From: a virus
Strand: one strand, 5' to 3'
DNA: 53,472 nt
IMG/VR virus record: IMGVR_UViG_3300025930_000004
Coordinates: 1 to 53,472 of that record
A program made the position numbers and the translations under genes. How positions within the stretch are numbered: the stretch's first letter is position 1; the number at the start of each line of letters is the position of its first letter. Below the pieces are notes generated by a model that was given only the letters and a program-made list of their open reading frames with translations, did not search any database and had not been told where the DNA came from. Below are positions 6,037-13,896 of this stretch, one piece after another.

Positions 6037-7035
6037 ATGAAAACAGGTGACTATGCGGGCGATGCAGCGATGCAGCATAGGAGCCACCGGCCCTACCTGC
6101 GCCCGGTCGAATCATGTGCCCCGATACCCATGAGCAGTGCAGAGGCTGGACGTGTGATTATCGCAGCGCCATCCGAATACGATGCGGGTATATCAGTCCA
6201 GGCGCTGCCTCATCAGATAGATGAAGTATCCGAGTCTATCCGTTCCTTTTTTCACCCTGTGCCATTGCTAGGCCGGGTGACGGCAGAGAAGCTTTTCAAT
6301 GAGTTACGTAAGGGCGCCATCGGGTTCTGGTTTATCGGGCATGGTTTATCCGGCTCCTCTGGCGGGCTGGTGCTAAGTGACGGGATTGTGTCGCCTCGTT
6401 CCATCGGGCGCTATCTGGCCATCGCTCGAATCGAGTGGAGCTATCTCAACACCTGCGACAGCGGCGCACTCGTTGAAGCACTCCAGGCGGCGCATGCACA
6501 CGATATTTACGCCAATATTACAGCGGAGATTAACGACTCAGAGGCAACGCAGAACGGGGTGCTGATGTCGCAGGGGATAGCGGACCTCGGCAGCATCAAA
6601 CGGGCTTACAGGTGGGTGGTCAGCGGTGGCCCGTCGAAACTGAGAAGATTCCCCTCGCCAGATGGCGAGATTGCAGAGCAGGACATGGCGGAAAAAGAGC
6701 GAATGCCCCCATACATCCCCATTGATGAAAAGCTGAGAGGGCTGATTGTTGACCATGAAATCAAGCTCGCCCGCCTTGAAGATACGGTGCTTCACAATAA
6801 AGAGTTGACCCTGGATTTTGTTCGTGAGTTGCGGGGAGACATGGCGGCGCTGAAAGAGGAAACCAAGCCATTGGCGCAGGCTGGGCTGCTGGCGCAGTCG
6901 CAGCAAACAGGCAGCGGCGGCGGGAATAGCGCCCGATGGGTGCAGATTGTCGCCGTTTTGCTCATTACGATTCTTTTCGTCCTGGTAATTCTGCTGGTTT
7001 TTGCGGCTGTGGGCGGTGGTTTATTCAGAACATGA
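6037..7035 (+). CDS. CHAT/caspase-like protease with C-terminal membrane anchor
   Basis: A 332-residue protein. A caspase-like core spans about residues 38-200: a conserved first strand (GRVIIAAPSEY), the catalytic His in FWFIGHG (His102) and the catalytic Cys in LNTCDSG (Cys140), each in the expected position for CHAT-type proteases. A helical segment (230-285) and a single transmembrane helix (about 301-325) follow, so the protease should be held on the inner membrane facing the cytoplasm. Such proteases are executioners in bacterial conflict systems. The start is uncertain: no clear ribosome site precedes 6037, and ATG 6130 also leaves the core intact. It overlaps the next gene by ATGA. 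A phage carrying this domain is unusual. Confidence 0.7.
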   Translation: MKTGDYAGDAAMQHRSHRPYLRPVESCAPIPMSSAEAGRVIIAAPSEYDAGISVQALPHQIDEVSESIRSFFHPVPLLGRVTAEKLFNELRKGAIGFWFIGHGLSGSSGGLVLSDGIVSPRSIGRYLAIARIEWSYLNTCDSGALVEALQAAHAHDIYANITAEINDSEATQNGVLMSQGIADLGSIKRAYRWVVSGGPSKLRRFPSPDGEIAEQDMAEKERMPPYIPIDEKLRGLIVDHEIKLARLEDTVLHNKELTLDFVRELRGDMAALKEETKPLAQAGLLAQSQQTGSGGGNSARWVQIVAVLLITILFVLVILLVFAAVGGGLFRT

Positions 7036-7427
7036 CGAAGTACCTGAAGGGTCCAAACTCGTGGCCGCTCTTTCTGGCGTTACTCGCCGTCCCCTATTTC
7101 TTCAGCCCCAAATCCTGGTGGGTGACACTTTTGTTTGCCGAGCTATTTGCAATTTACCTGGCATGGGCTGTGGCTTGGCTTATCGAGTACAACCGCTTGC
7201 AGCGCAAACCGGCTACGCCTCCCTTTGTGATTGCTTTGGGGTCGTCAGGCGTGGCCTTGCTGCTGGGGTCGCTGGCGGTAGCTCCTGATGGGCTATGGAA
7301 TTTCGACGGGCTGCGCATCTATTCACGATGGCTCTGGGGTATCAGCCTGGGATTTATTGCCGTCGCTGTCTACATGGAGTGCTGGCGGGTTTACCTGGGC
7401 GTGCGTGCGCAGGTGGACCACGACTGA
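7032..7427 (+). CDS. Four-helix membrane protein of the CHAT/EAD module
   Basis: A 131-residue integral membrane protein with about four hydrophobic segments (roughly 11-26, 30-52, 63-84 and 99-121) and few charged residues between them. Its ATG overlaps the TGA of the protease gene, so the two are coupled. It may anchor, sense with, or be a substrate or pore partner of the protease. A holin-like role cannot be excluded from topology alone. No family was recognised. Confidence 0.6.
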   Translation: MTKYLKGPNSWPLFLALLAVPYFFSPKSWWVTLLFAELFAIYLAWAVAWLIEYNRLQRKPATPPFVIALGSSGVALLLGSLAVAPDGLWNFDGLRIYSRWLWGISLGFIAVAVYMECWRVYLGVRAQVDHD

Positions 7428-7449
7428 GATAAGGGAGGGGTAAAGCGCT

Positions 7450-8010
7450 GTGGAAAGCTGGAGCGTGTCCCATAAAGCCTTGCAGCTATTCTGTGCGTCG
7501 TTTTGGGAGACTGCGGACGATTGCCAGTTGATTCTGGATGAAATCGGCATCAGCGGCAGCAGAATCAACCTCTCCGAGCCTAGCATCATGCGCTGGCTCA
7601 GTATCATTCGTGAGTTGATGCGCAAGAACGACGGCTCGATGGGCCGTCTGGTCACTGTGCTGATAAAGCAATATCCAGAGAACAAACAATTGCTGGCCGT
7701 ATGTTCCCCCTGGATCGCAGCCGATCCAGCTATGCGTGGACAGTCTATGCAGCCGGAATCACCGGACGATGTACCACCCGGCGCTGTGCTGGTCAAAAAG
7801 TTCGTCAACGATAATTCTCTCGTGCCCGTGGTAGCGCCGCATGATTTTGCTGATGAGGCCGGGCTGGTTGTCCCACGAATCGACACGCTCTGGGAGGCGA
7901 TGGTTGAAACGGAGCGGCGGCTGAACGAACTGGAGCGGCGCTGGGATGAATTGTACCAGTGGAAAGATTCGCTATTTGGACAGCATACGTCCCAACAGGA
8001 AAACCCATGA
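7450..8010 (+). CDS. Probable EAD1-domain adaptor protein
   Basis: A 186-residue protein starting at GTG 7450, with GGGAGGGG about 10 bases upstream. Residues about 6-85 have the pattern of effector-associated domain 1: an N-terminal helix with aromatic residues, a central W-SII-EL helix, and the closing L-LIKQYPENKQL motif near 67-81. EAD domains are known to pair receptors with caspase-like or other effectors by homotypic contact. The middle is Pro-rich (100-130), and the C-terminus (145-178) is a charged coiled coil. Its place directly after a CHAT protease and a membrane protein supports this reading. The domain call rests on pattern recognition, so it needs profile comparison. Confidence 0.5.
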   Translation: MESWSVSHKALQLFCASFWETADDCQLILDEIGISGSRINLSEPSIMRWLSIIRELMRKNDGSMGRLVTVLIKQYPENKQLLAVCSPWIAADPAMRGQSMQPESPDDVPPGAVLVKKFVNDNSLVPVVAPHDFADEAGLVVPRIDTLWEAMVETERRLNELERRWDELYQWKDSLFGQHTSQQENP

Positions 8011-9554
8011 CAGAACCTACCATCGTAGCATCTTCTGACGAACTTCGCTCTGCGCTTTCCTCAGCCAAACCAGGCGCCGTCATCCAGTTGCGCACCGGCG
8101 CCTATCCTGGCGTCTACACCCTCAGCAAACCCGGCGTTACCCTTGAGCCCGTTCCCGGCGAGTCACCACGATTCACCGGCCCACCGAAACCCATCGCAGG
8201 CACAAAACCGATTTGGCTGAATCTCCAGTCAGCCGCCAAAGGTGCAACGGTGCGCTACCTGGCTTTCGAGCGCATGGGCAACATCGAGGGCGCCAAAGCC
8301 TATAACGACTTTGGCATCCAGATCGGCGCTCCAGACGTGACGATTGACACTTGTCGTCTCCAGGGCATGACGAAGGGCGTCCAGGTAGTCGGCAAGGCGT
8401 CAACCGGCGTAACCATCATTCGCAACCATATTGGCCCGACCTATCAGGCTAACATCGTTGTCGCCACCAGCTACGGCGTAGTGCGTAAGCTGCTCATCAC
8501 TCAGAACACCCTAGAGGCCAGCTATATCGAGGATGGGGTACAGACGATACAGGATTTCCAGGCGCCCAATACCGAGACGGACGTGTCGAATTTGGGCGTC
8601 ATTATCTACGGCAACACGATTGACTCGCACGGGGAAAACGCCCTTGATTTCAAGGGCGCCGCCCTGGTGGTGGCTGAGGGCAACCTGATACGCCACATTG
8701 CCGGGTCCAACGATGGGCCACTAGGCGGGTGGGATACCACGTCTGGCATGTCCATCATGCACGGCGCCAACGCCAGTAAGGGCCAAATCTGCCAAATCCT
8801 GGTGCGCAATAACGACATACAGGAATCTTCCGGGGGCATTCGAGTATTTGCCGGCTGGAAGGTGGTTCACAACGTCCTGGTCAGCAACAATTTCTCGATG
8901 GCTCCTGCGCCGCACGAAGGCGTTGGCATCTTGCAGAATGGCGACGCATCCAACGCCGCTATCAAAAACAACCTGGTCGCCGGGCACAAGGGCGGCGACC
9001 TCGTACTATCGGTGGACTCGCCAGAGTTCAAAAATAACCCGCCCTTTGTAGGGCCGGGCGTGGCATTGACCACGACGCTGGGCGATGGCAGCGGGCGCAT
9101 CGTGTTGCTGAAAGATGCAAGCTATTTTACAGACTGGTTTGGCCGCATGGACCTACCACCCGAAGTCCTCTATCTGAAGAATCAACGGTGCGTGGTGCAG
9201 GCTGTGGATTACTCAGCCAACACCGTCACACTGGACCGTGATGTAGAGTGGCAGGATGGCGACCCGGTGTTCTGGCGCAGCCCTGAGCCGGTTGTGGGCT
9301 TTCAGTCTGATGACTATATCCCGCCGACAGAACCGCCCGTAGAGCCAACAGAACCACCCGTGGAGCCTGTAGAGCCACCAGTCGAAACCGGCACGATTAT
9401 CTTGACGGTGACTATCGACGCAACGGCGGAACAGGCGCAGGCAATCAGAGATGCCATTGAGGATGGCGCTATCAGCATCGGCGTGGCTATTGGCGACGTG
9501 GTTGTACCGGGTGGTGTGGCCGTGGCAGGCGCTGTTGAGGACGACGAACTGTAG
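8007..9554 (+). CDS. Right-handed beta-helix tail spike-like protein
   Basis: A 515-residue protein. Residues about 5-400 show short repeated strands with N, G and I/V ladders typical of pectate-lyase-type parallel beta-helices, used by phages to bind or cut surface polysaccharide. A Pro/Glu/Thr linker (about 440-460, PPVEP repeats) leads to a small C-terminal domain (463-515). The ATG at 8007 overlaps the preceding TGA and has AGGAAA upstream. It is similar in plan to the much larger spike at 35179. The overlap couples it to the EAD gene, although its function looks structural. Confidence 0.65.
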   Translation: MTEPTIVASSDELRSALSSAKPGAVIQLRTGAYPGVYTLSKPGVTLEPVPGESPRFTGPPKPIAGTKPIWLNLQSAAKGATVRYLAFERMGNIEGAKAYNDFGIQIGAPDVTIDTCRLQGMTKGVQVVGKASTGVTIIRNHIGPTYQANIVVATSYGVVRKLLITQNTLEASYIEDGVQTIQDFQAPNTETDVSNLGVIIYGNTIDSHGENALDFKGAALVVAEGNLIRHIAGSNDGPLGGWDTTSGMSIMHGANASKGQICQILVRNNDIQESSGGIRVFAGWKVVHNVLVSNNFSMAPAPHEGVGILQNGDASNAAIKNNLVAGHKGGDLVLSVDSPEFKNNPPFVGPGVALTTTLGDGSGRIVLLKDASYFTDWFGRMDLPPEVLYLKNQRCVVQAVDYSANTVTLDRDVEWQDGDPVFWRSPEPVVGFQSDDYIPPTEPPVEPTEPPVEPVEPPVETGTIILTVTIDATAEQAQAIRDAIEDGAISIGVAIGDVVVPGGVAVAGAVEDDEL

Positions 9555-9557
9555 GCG

Positions 9558-10226
9558 ATGGCCACAATCACCTATTACCTGACCGATACGCTGGCATCCG
9601 GCAGCGCACACATGGCGCTACAGGAAGGCGGATCGGCGCCCACCACGGCCCGCATCTCTACCGGCTGGATTGTCGGCACCACAGCCGCCACGGTCTATTC
9701 TCGGATGGATGCGCAGACTGAGCGGGCCAATGCAACGTTGACATCGACCGTTCAGCCGAACGGCGGGCCGGATAACACACTAGGCGATTGTTTCCGCACG
9801 GCGACCACGCTCAACGGTTCATTTGCTGCCGGGAACTGGGCATTTGACTGGAAGGTACAGGGCGAGACCAGAGTAACCAGCACGACAGGCGGGCGTCTCC
9901 GCTTTCGCATGTGGCGCAGCGTCAACGCTGACGGCTCATCAGCCACAGAGATCACCGCCGCTACGCAGACATCAACACTGTTTGCTGCTCTAGCTAACAG
10001 CGCATCCCAGGCCATAGCCAAGACTTATGACCCAGGCGCTTTTACCCTAGCAAACGAATACCTATTCATTCAGCACGCCCTCAGCATCACCACGGCGGGC
10101 GATAACTCAACTGCTGACGTGCATTTGTGCGTCGGTACAGGCAATTCAATTGTAACGACCGACTTTACGGTGGCCACGTCCCTACCGCCATTGCCACGGG
10201 GCAGACTCTGGAGAAAAAGGCTATGA
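9558..10226 (+). CDS. Putative surface or tail structural protein
   Basis: A 222-residue Thr/Ala/Ser-rich protein with beta-strand patterns (GWIVGTTAATVYS, LRFRMWRSV) and a short basic C-terminus. It looks like a virion surface protein of the tail-fibre type; no exact family is recognised. It starts 3 bases after the spike gene with a weak ribosome site and overlaps the next gene by ATGA, so the three form one unit. Confidence 0.55.
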   Translation: MATITYYLTDTLASGSAHMALQEGGSAPTTARISTGWIVGTTAATVYSRMDAQTERANATLTSTVQPNGGPDNTLGDCFRTATTLNGSFAAGNWAFDWKVQGETRVTSTTGGRLRFRMWRSVNADGSSATEITAATQTSTLFAALANSASQAIAKTYDPGAFTLANEYLFIQHALSITTAGDNSTADVHLCVGTGNSIVTTDFTVATSLPPLPRGRLWRKRL

Positions 10227-10699
10227 ACGGGAAAATATACTCGATTATCCTACCCGCTACCGCCGTAACAACCGCCATCGACCTGTGCGAAATCCAGCCG
10301 GCAGACGACCGCCCTTGTCGCATTGTCGGCTGGGAGATTCTTCAGACCACCGATGTCGGTGATGCTGCTGAGGAAATTCTACCTATCCAGGTGATTCGTG
10401 GCTTTACCACTTCCGGCTCAGTGGGCGGCACGGCGCCGACGCCACGTGACATCAACCGCACAGGCGCAACAGCAGGCTTTACCGTGGAAGTGATGAACAC
10501 CACCGTTGCCAATACCGGCACGAGCCATACGCTCTATGAGGGCGGTTGGAATATCCGCATGTCGCACGTCTACTGGCCCGATGAGCAGTTGATGCCACAG
10601 GCAAGCCAGGCCGACGTAACGATGGTGGTGCGCTTGCCGTCAGCGCCTGCTGACTCTCTGACTATTCGGGGAACGGTCTACGTACTCGAAGAGGCATAG
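10223..10699 (+). CDS. Hypothetical virion protein
   Basis: A 158-residue protein, mostly beta. It starts at ATG 10223, which overlaps the preceding TGA, with GGAG further upstream and AAGG close to it. Features include several Thr/Gly-rich turns and an ordered strand near the C-terminus (MVVRLPSAPADSLTIRGTVY). I do not recognise the family. The surrounding genes suggest a structural or receptor-contact role. Confidence 0.55.
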   Translation: MNGKIYSIILPATAVTTAIDLCEIQPADDRPCRIVGWEILQTTDVGDAAEEILPIQVIRGFTTSGSVGGTAPTPRDINRTGATAGFTVEVMNTTVANTGTSHTLYEGGWNIRMSHVYWPDEQLMPQASQADVTMVVRLPSAPADSLTIRGTVYVLEEA

Positions 10700-10702
10700 T
10701 CA

Positions 10703-12310
10703 ATGCGTTTTATCAGGCGACCACGGCGAAAGGCGCTAAATCGTGGTTGGCGCTTTATACCGTCAAAGGCAGGCGGCACTCAGTTTAACCAGAGCGCAAC
10801 CGGCGGCGCTACACCAGCGGGGGCGCTTACTAAGCAGACCAGCACGGCCAAAACAGGCGCATTCGCATCCGCAGGCGCATTACTCAAGCGCATCAACACG
10901 AGTAAGACAGGGGGATTCACACCCGCCGGGGTATTACTCAAGCAGGCAGGTAAGGTTCTAACAGGCGGTCTAACATCCGCCGGGGCGCTGCTGAAGCGGA
11001 CGGCCAAAGCTTTTACAGGTGGGCTGACATCTTCCGGCGCTCTGCTCAATCAATTACAGCGGGCGCTTACCGGCTCAGTTGCAAGTGCAGGCACTTTAAC
11101 AAGACAGGCACAAAAGGTTTTATCCGGCGCTCTCACGTCATCCGGCGCATTGACCAAACAGACCCGCCGTGCACTCACCGGGGCAATGACCAGCAGCGGG
11201 GCGCTCGCAGCCATTCGCTTTATCCTGCTGGCCTTGACCGGAACACTCACCAGTTCGGGCGCACTGGCAAAGCAGACGGCTAGGGCGCTAATCGGGGCAC
11301 TCAGTTCGACGGGCTCACTGACCAGGCAAGCGGCCAAGGCGCTAACAGGGGCGCTCGATTCATCGGGTGCGCTTGCATCTATCCGCACTTTCTTGCTAGT
11401 CCTGGCCGGCAGCGTGGGCATGGCCGGGGCAATGGCTAAACAGGTCGGCAAAGCCTTTGCCGGGGCTGTATCGCCTATAGGGGCACTGGCCAAACAAGTC
11501 AGCAAGGCGCTCGTTGGTGTACTCAGTTCATCGGGTGCGCTGACCGTTATCAAGACGATCCTATTTGCGCTATCGGGCAGCCTGTCAATGTCGGGCGCAT
11601 TGACTCGGCAGGTGCGTACTTCGGTTGTCGGCTCACTTTCTGCGAGTGGGGGGCTAGTGCGTTCAGTCGGGCTACTGCTCTCTGGCGTGCTAGGTGCGGG
11701 GGGGCTGCTGGTCAGGCGCACCGGCAAAGGTTTATCTGGGGCGCTTGGGTCCGGTGGGGTACTCGCATCTATCCGTACAGTCCTGCTGTCCCTGGCCGGT
11801 ACTGTGCCAATCGCCGGGTCGCTTACCAAACAGGCCTATAGGGACTTCGTTGGGGCTGTAGCGCCTGTAGGTGCATTGGCGAAACAGGCTAACAAGATGC
11901 TTGCGGGCGCAGTGGCATCGTCAGGGGTCGTCACGACCCTGCGCCTGGTGATGGTGGTTCTAGCGGGCGTCGTCAGTTCAACGGGCTCACTAAGCGTCAG
12001 TATCGCCCGCTCACTGGCCGGCAGCCTTAGCCCATCCGGTGCAGTAGTTAAGCAGATTGGGCGCTCACTATCGGGCGTGGTGGATATAACCGGCACTCAG
12101 ATAGCCGTGTTCTTTGTGGAGTTGATTTATCGAATCGTGCGGCTGGCCGGTTCATTCGCCGGTAAAGTTGGATTGTCGGGCGTGTTTCAGAGCCATACGT
12201 CGCTTACAGGTGTATTCCGTAGTCAATCGTCGTTGCAAGGTGAGTTTCGTAATCGTGAATCGCTGGGGGGCGAGACTCGCCAGCGACATGATCTAGAGGG
12301 AGAGGTTTAA
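10703..12310 (+). CDS. Repeat protein with about 24 copies of an 18-residue unit
   Basis: The 535-residue protein has a basic N-terminus (1-25), then about 24 units of consensus G-x-L-T-S-S-G-A-L-x-K-Q-x-x-K-A-L-T from about residue 34 to 470. Every third or fourth unit is two residues longer and carries a hydrophobic IR-x-LL-x-L segment instead of KQ-x-x-K. This gives a higher-order period of about 56 residues. The end changes to short S-L-x-G-x-F-R units. Such regularity suggests a solenoid or a membrane- or fibre-associated rod. Its place among tail genes suggests a virion fibre. No family is named. Confidence 0.7.
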   Translation: MRFIRRPRRKALNRGWRFIPSKAGGTQFNQSATGGATPAGALTKQTSTAKTGAFASAGALLKRINTSKTGGFTPAGVLLKQAGKVLTGGLTSAGALLKRTAKAFTGGLTSSGALLNQLQRALTGSVASAGTLTRQAQKVLSGALTSSGALTKQTRRALTGAMTSSGALAAIRFILLALTGTLTSSGALAKQTARALIGALSSTGSLTRQAAKALTGALDSSGALASIRTFLLVLAGSVGMAGAMAKQVGKAFAGAVSPIGALAKQVSKALVGVLSSSGALTVIKTILFALSGSLSMSGALTRQVRTSVVGSLSASGGLVRSVGLLLSGVLGAGGLLVRRTGKGLSGALGSGGVLASIRTVLLSLAGTVPIAGSLTKQAYRDFVGAVAPVGALAKQANKMLAGAVASSGVVTTLRLVMVVLAGVVSSTGSLSVSIARSLAGSLSPSGAVVKQIGRSLSGVVDITGTQIAVFFVELIYRIVRLAGSFAGKVGLSGVFQSHTSLTGVFRSQSSLQGEFRNRESLGGETRQRHDLEGEV

Positions 12311-12312
12311 TC

Positions 12313-12948
12313 ATGCTTGGTGGAAACATGGCATTAGGCGGCTCAATGACCGCCAAGAAAGTGGGTGCGGTCGGCCCTGGCTTTGCATGGCACTTACGCA
12401 ACCGGATGCGCCGTAGCTACTGGCTGGGCTGGTTCTACGCTCAACTAGCATATCTGTTCAATCGCTTGACTGGTATTCCAACCATTACCAGCAACTTGGC
12501 AATTCGGGTGCGCCGCTCGACAGGCGAATGGATTGACTACGGCATTGTCAGTTATAGGCTAGTCACTGACGCAGGCGTAGCCTTCATCGTTGACGATTGG
12601 GACAACAGCGGCACGGACATCAGCACGTTGAATTATCACGGGTGTGGCACTGGCGGCACCGCTGAAGCGGCGGGCGATACTGCGCTCGTTACTGAAAGCA
12701 CCACGGCGCTGAATCCAGATAGTACGAGGGCCACCGGCACCCGCAGCCAGCCCACAGCGCCGCAATATCGCAGTGTTGGTACGCTGACCTTTGACGCCAG
12801 CGCCGCCGTAACCGAACACGGACTATTCAGCCAGGCAGCTACAGGCGGCGGCACGCTTTGGGATCGCAGCCTCTTTAGCGCCATCAATGTGGCCTCAGGT
12901 GACTCGATCCAATTTACGTACACCGTATCTCTCAGCAGTGGCGGGTGA
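12313..12948 (+). CDS. Putative tail fibre or virion surface protein
   Basis: A 211-residue protein. The first 10 residues continue the short G-G motif seen at the end of the repeat protein upstream; residues 20-55 are basic and aromatic; the C-terminal half is a Thr/Ala/Gly-rich beta domain of the kind found in phage fibre or head-decoration proteins (T-LTFDASAAVTEHGLF). It starts 3 bases after the repeat protein stop. Its C-terminal TGA overlaps the next start. Confidence 0.5.
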   Translation: MLGGNMALGGSMTAKKVGAVGPGFAWHLRNRMRRSYWLGWFYAQLAYLFNRLTGIPTITSNLAIRVRRSTGEWIDYGIVSYRLVTDAGVAFIVDDWDNSGTDISTLNYHGCGTGGTAEAAGDTALVTESTTALNPDSTRATGTRSQPTAPQYRSVGTLTFDASAAVTEHGLFSQAATGGGTLWDRSLFSAINVASGDSIQFTYTVSLSSGG

Positions 12949-12950
12949 GC

Positions 12951-13295
12951 ATGACGACCACAGCACAAAATGTCACCATGTGGGCCGGGGATACGATTGT
13001 ACTGGAATTCGCCATCACTGACTCGGCCACAGATGCAGACAAGAATCTAAGCGGCTCATCTATCCGCTGGGTGATGGTCGGCTACACCGGAATCGTGGTG
13101 GTGGACAAGTCGACCGGCGACGGCGTAACCATCACCAATGCCGTAGGGGGCGTGTTCCAGGTTGCGCTGGAGCCTGCCGATACTGAGGAATTGCCCGGTG
13201 GGGTATATACCCACGAGGCCGAGGTAACGGACAGTCTAGGCAATATCTCAACTGTGGCAACGGGTGAAATCATGCTCAAGGCAAGCTACGCATAG
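12951..13295 (+). CDS. Ig-like BppU-type tail protein
   Basis: A 114-residue protein made of a single beta-sandwich. The order AGDTIVLEFAI, an SSIRWVM strand, GVFQVALEP and GGVYTHEAEVTD matches the N-terminal immunoglobulin-like domain common in baseplate upper proteins and in small tail proteins of siphoviruses. The ATG at 12951 is used; GTG 12945 is an alternative overlapping start. It closes the surface-protein block. Confidence 0.6.
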   Translation: MTTTAQNVTMWAGDTIVLEFAITDSATDADKNLSGSSIRWVMVGYTGIVVVDKSTGDGVTITNAVGGVFQVALEPADTEELPGGVYTHEAEVTDSLGNISTVATGEIMLKASYA

Positions 13296-13304
13296 GGGGC
13301 ATCA

Positions 13305-13403
13305 ATGTGGACTCTGATCGCCACATATCTGATTTTCGCAACATGCGCCGCCGTTGCCGTCTACTGCGCCCTTGTCATAGGCGCCAGGGCAGAAAGGAGT
13401 TGA
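13305..13403 (+). CDS. Tiny single-helix membrane peptide
   Basis: A 32-residue peptide with one hydrophobic helix (about residues 3-26) and a basic-acidic tail (GARAERS). GGGGG lies 5 bases before the ATG. It is the first of a run of tiny membrane proteins that may include lysis functions. It is too short for confident family assignment. Confidence 0.6.
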   Translation: MWTLIATYLIFATCAAVAVYCALVIGARAERS

Positions 13404-13406
13404 ACC

Positions 13407-13565
13407 ATGTCATTGGGTACCATTTTGCTGATCCTGCTCATCGTTTTGCTGCTCTACTCGGTCCCGACCTGGCCGCATTCTCAGGGCTGGGGCTACGGTC
13501 CAAGCGGGCTATTGTTCATCGTTGTGATCGTTCTGGTCGTCTTGCTGCTCACGGGTCGCCTGTGA
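13407..13565 (+). CDS. DUF3309-like small membrane protein
   Basis: A 52-residue protein. It has the DUF3309 layout: a first hydrophobic helix (about 3-17), a conserved central PTWPHSQGWGYGPSG motif, then a second hydrophobic helix (about 34-49). The family is widespread in bacteria and has no known function. AAAGGAG lies 6 bases upstream of the ATG. In this place it could be a holin-like or membrane-stress protein; nothing proves that. Confidence 0.75.
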   Translation: MSLGTILLILLIVLLLYSVPTWPHSQGWGYGPSGLLFIVVIVLVVLLLTGRL

Positions 13566-13648
13566 TGGAAGCGTTTGCGAAGGCGGCTATGTGCGTGGCG
13601 GTGCTGGGTATTTTCTTGCTTTTCGCAGTATGGGCAGGTCGCACATGA
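13565..13648 (+). CDS. Tiny single-helix membrane peptide
   Basis: A 27-residue peptide with one transmembrane helix (about residues 8-24). Its ATG overlaps the TGA of the DUF3309-like gene and its TGA overlaps the ATG of the next gene, so it is embedded in a coupled four-gene run. Unknown function; possible holin or pinholin by size and topology only. Confidence 0.5.
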   Translation: MEAFAKAAMCVAVLGIFLLFAVWAGRT

Positions 13649-13896
13649 TGAGCCGCCGTCGCTTCCTGTCCCGCCTCCTGCGCTTTCTGCCTGCTGTGGC
13701 CGCTGCGCCGTTGGCACAATTCACGCCGCCTGAGCGTGAGCCGCAGACGCCGGAACAAAAGCGGCTGGACAAGGCAGAGGGGCAAATCTTTTACTTGCTC
13801 GATTCAGACCGCCGCCAGAATGGACGGCTGGACAGGATTGAACAGAAATTGCCGACGATGGACCCGTTTGGGCGCTACCGAAAGAAAACGATGTGA
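13645..13896 (+). CDS. Small protein with Tat-like signal and coiled coil
   Basis: An 83-residue protein. Residues 2-8 (MSRRRFL) match the twin-arginine pattern S-R-R-x-F-L, followed by a hydrophobic stretch ending in an AAAPLA cleavage-like site, so export by the Tat route is suggested. A Pro-rich linker and a charged helix (about 38-70) follow. Similar small exported helices next to membrane peptides can be spanins or regulators of lysis, but no such family is recognised. ATGA overlap with its upstream neighbour. Confidence 0.55.
   Translation: MMSRRRFLSRLLRFLPAVAAAPLAQFTPPEREPQTPEQKRLDKAEGQIFYLLDSDRRQNGRLDRIEQKLPTMDPFGRYRKKTM

Noticed and set aside
11050-11829. Minus-strand open frame opposite the repeat protein
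   Set aside because: It mirrors the 18-residue repeats in a Pro/Ser-rich antisense frame, without a start signal.
13307-13648. 113-residue open frame covering the tiny membrane genes
   Set aside because: Three short genes in this interval each have ribosome sites and membrane helices, one of DUF3309 type; the long frame only shares the last gene's frame.
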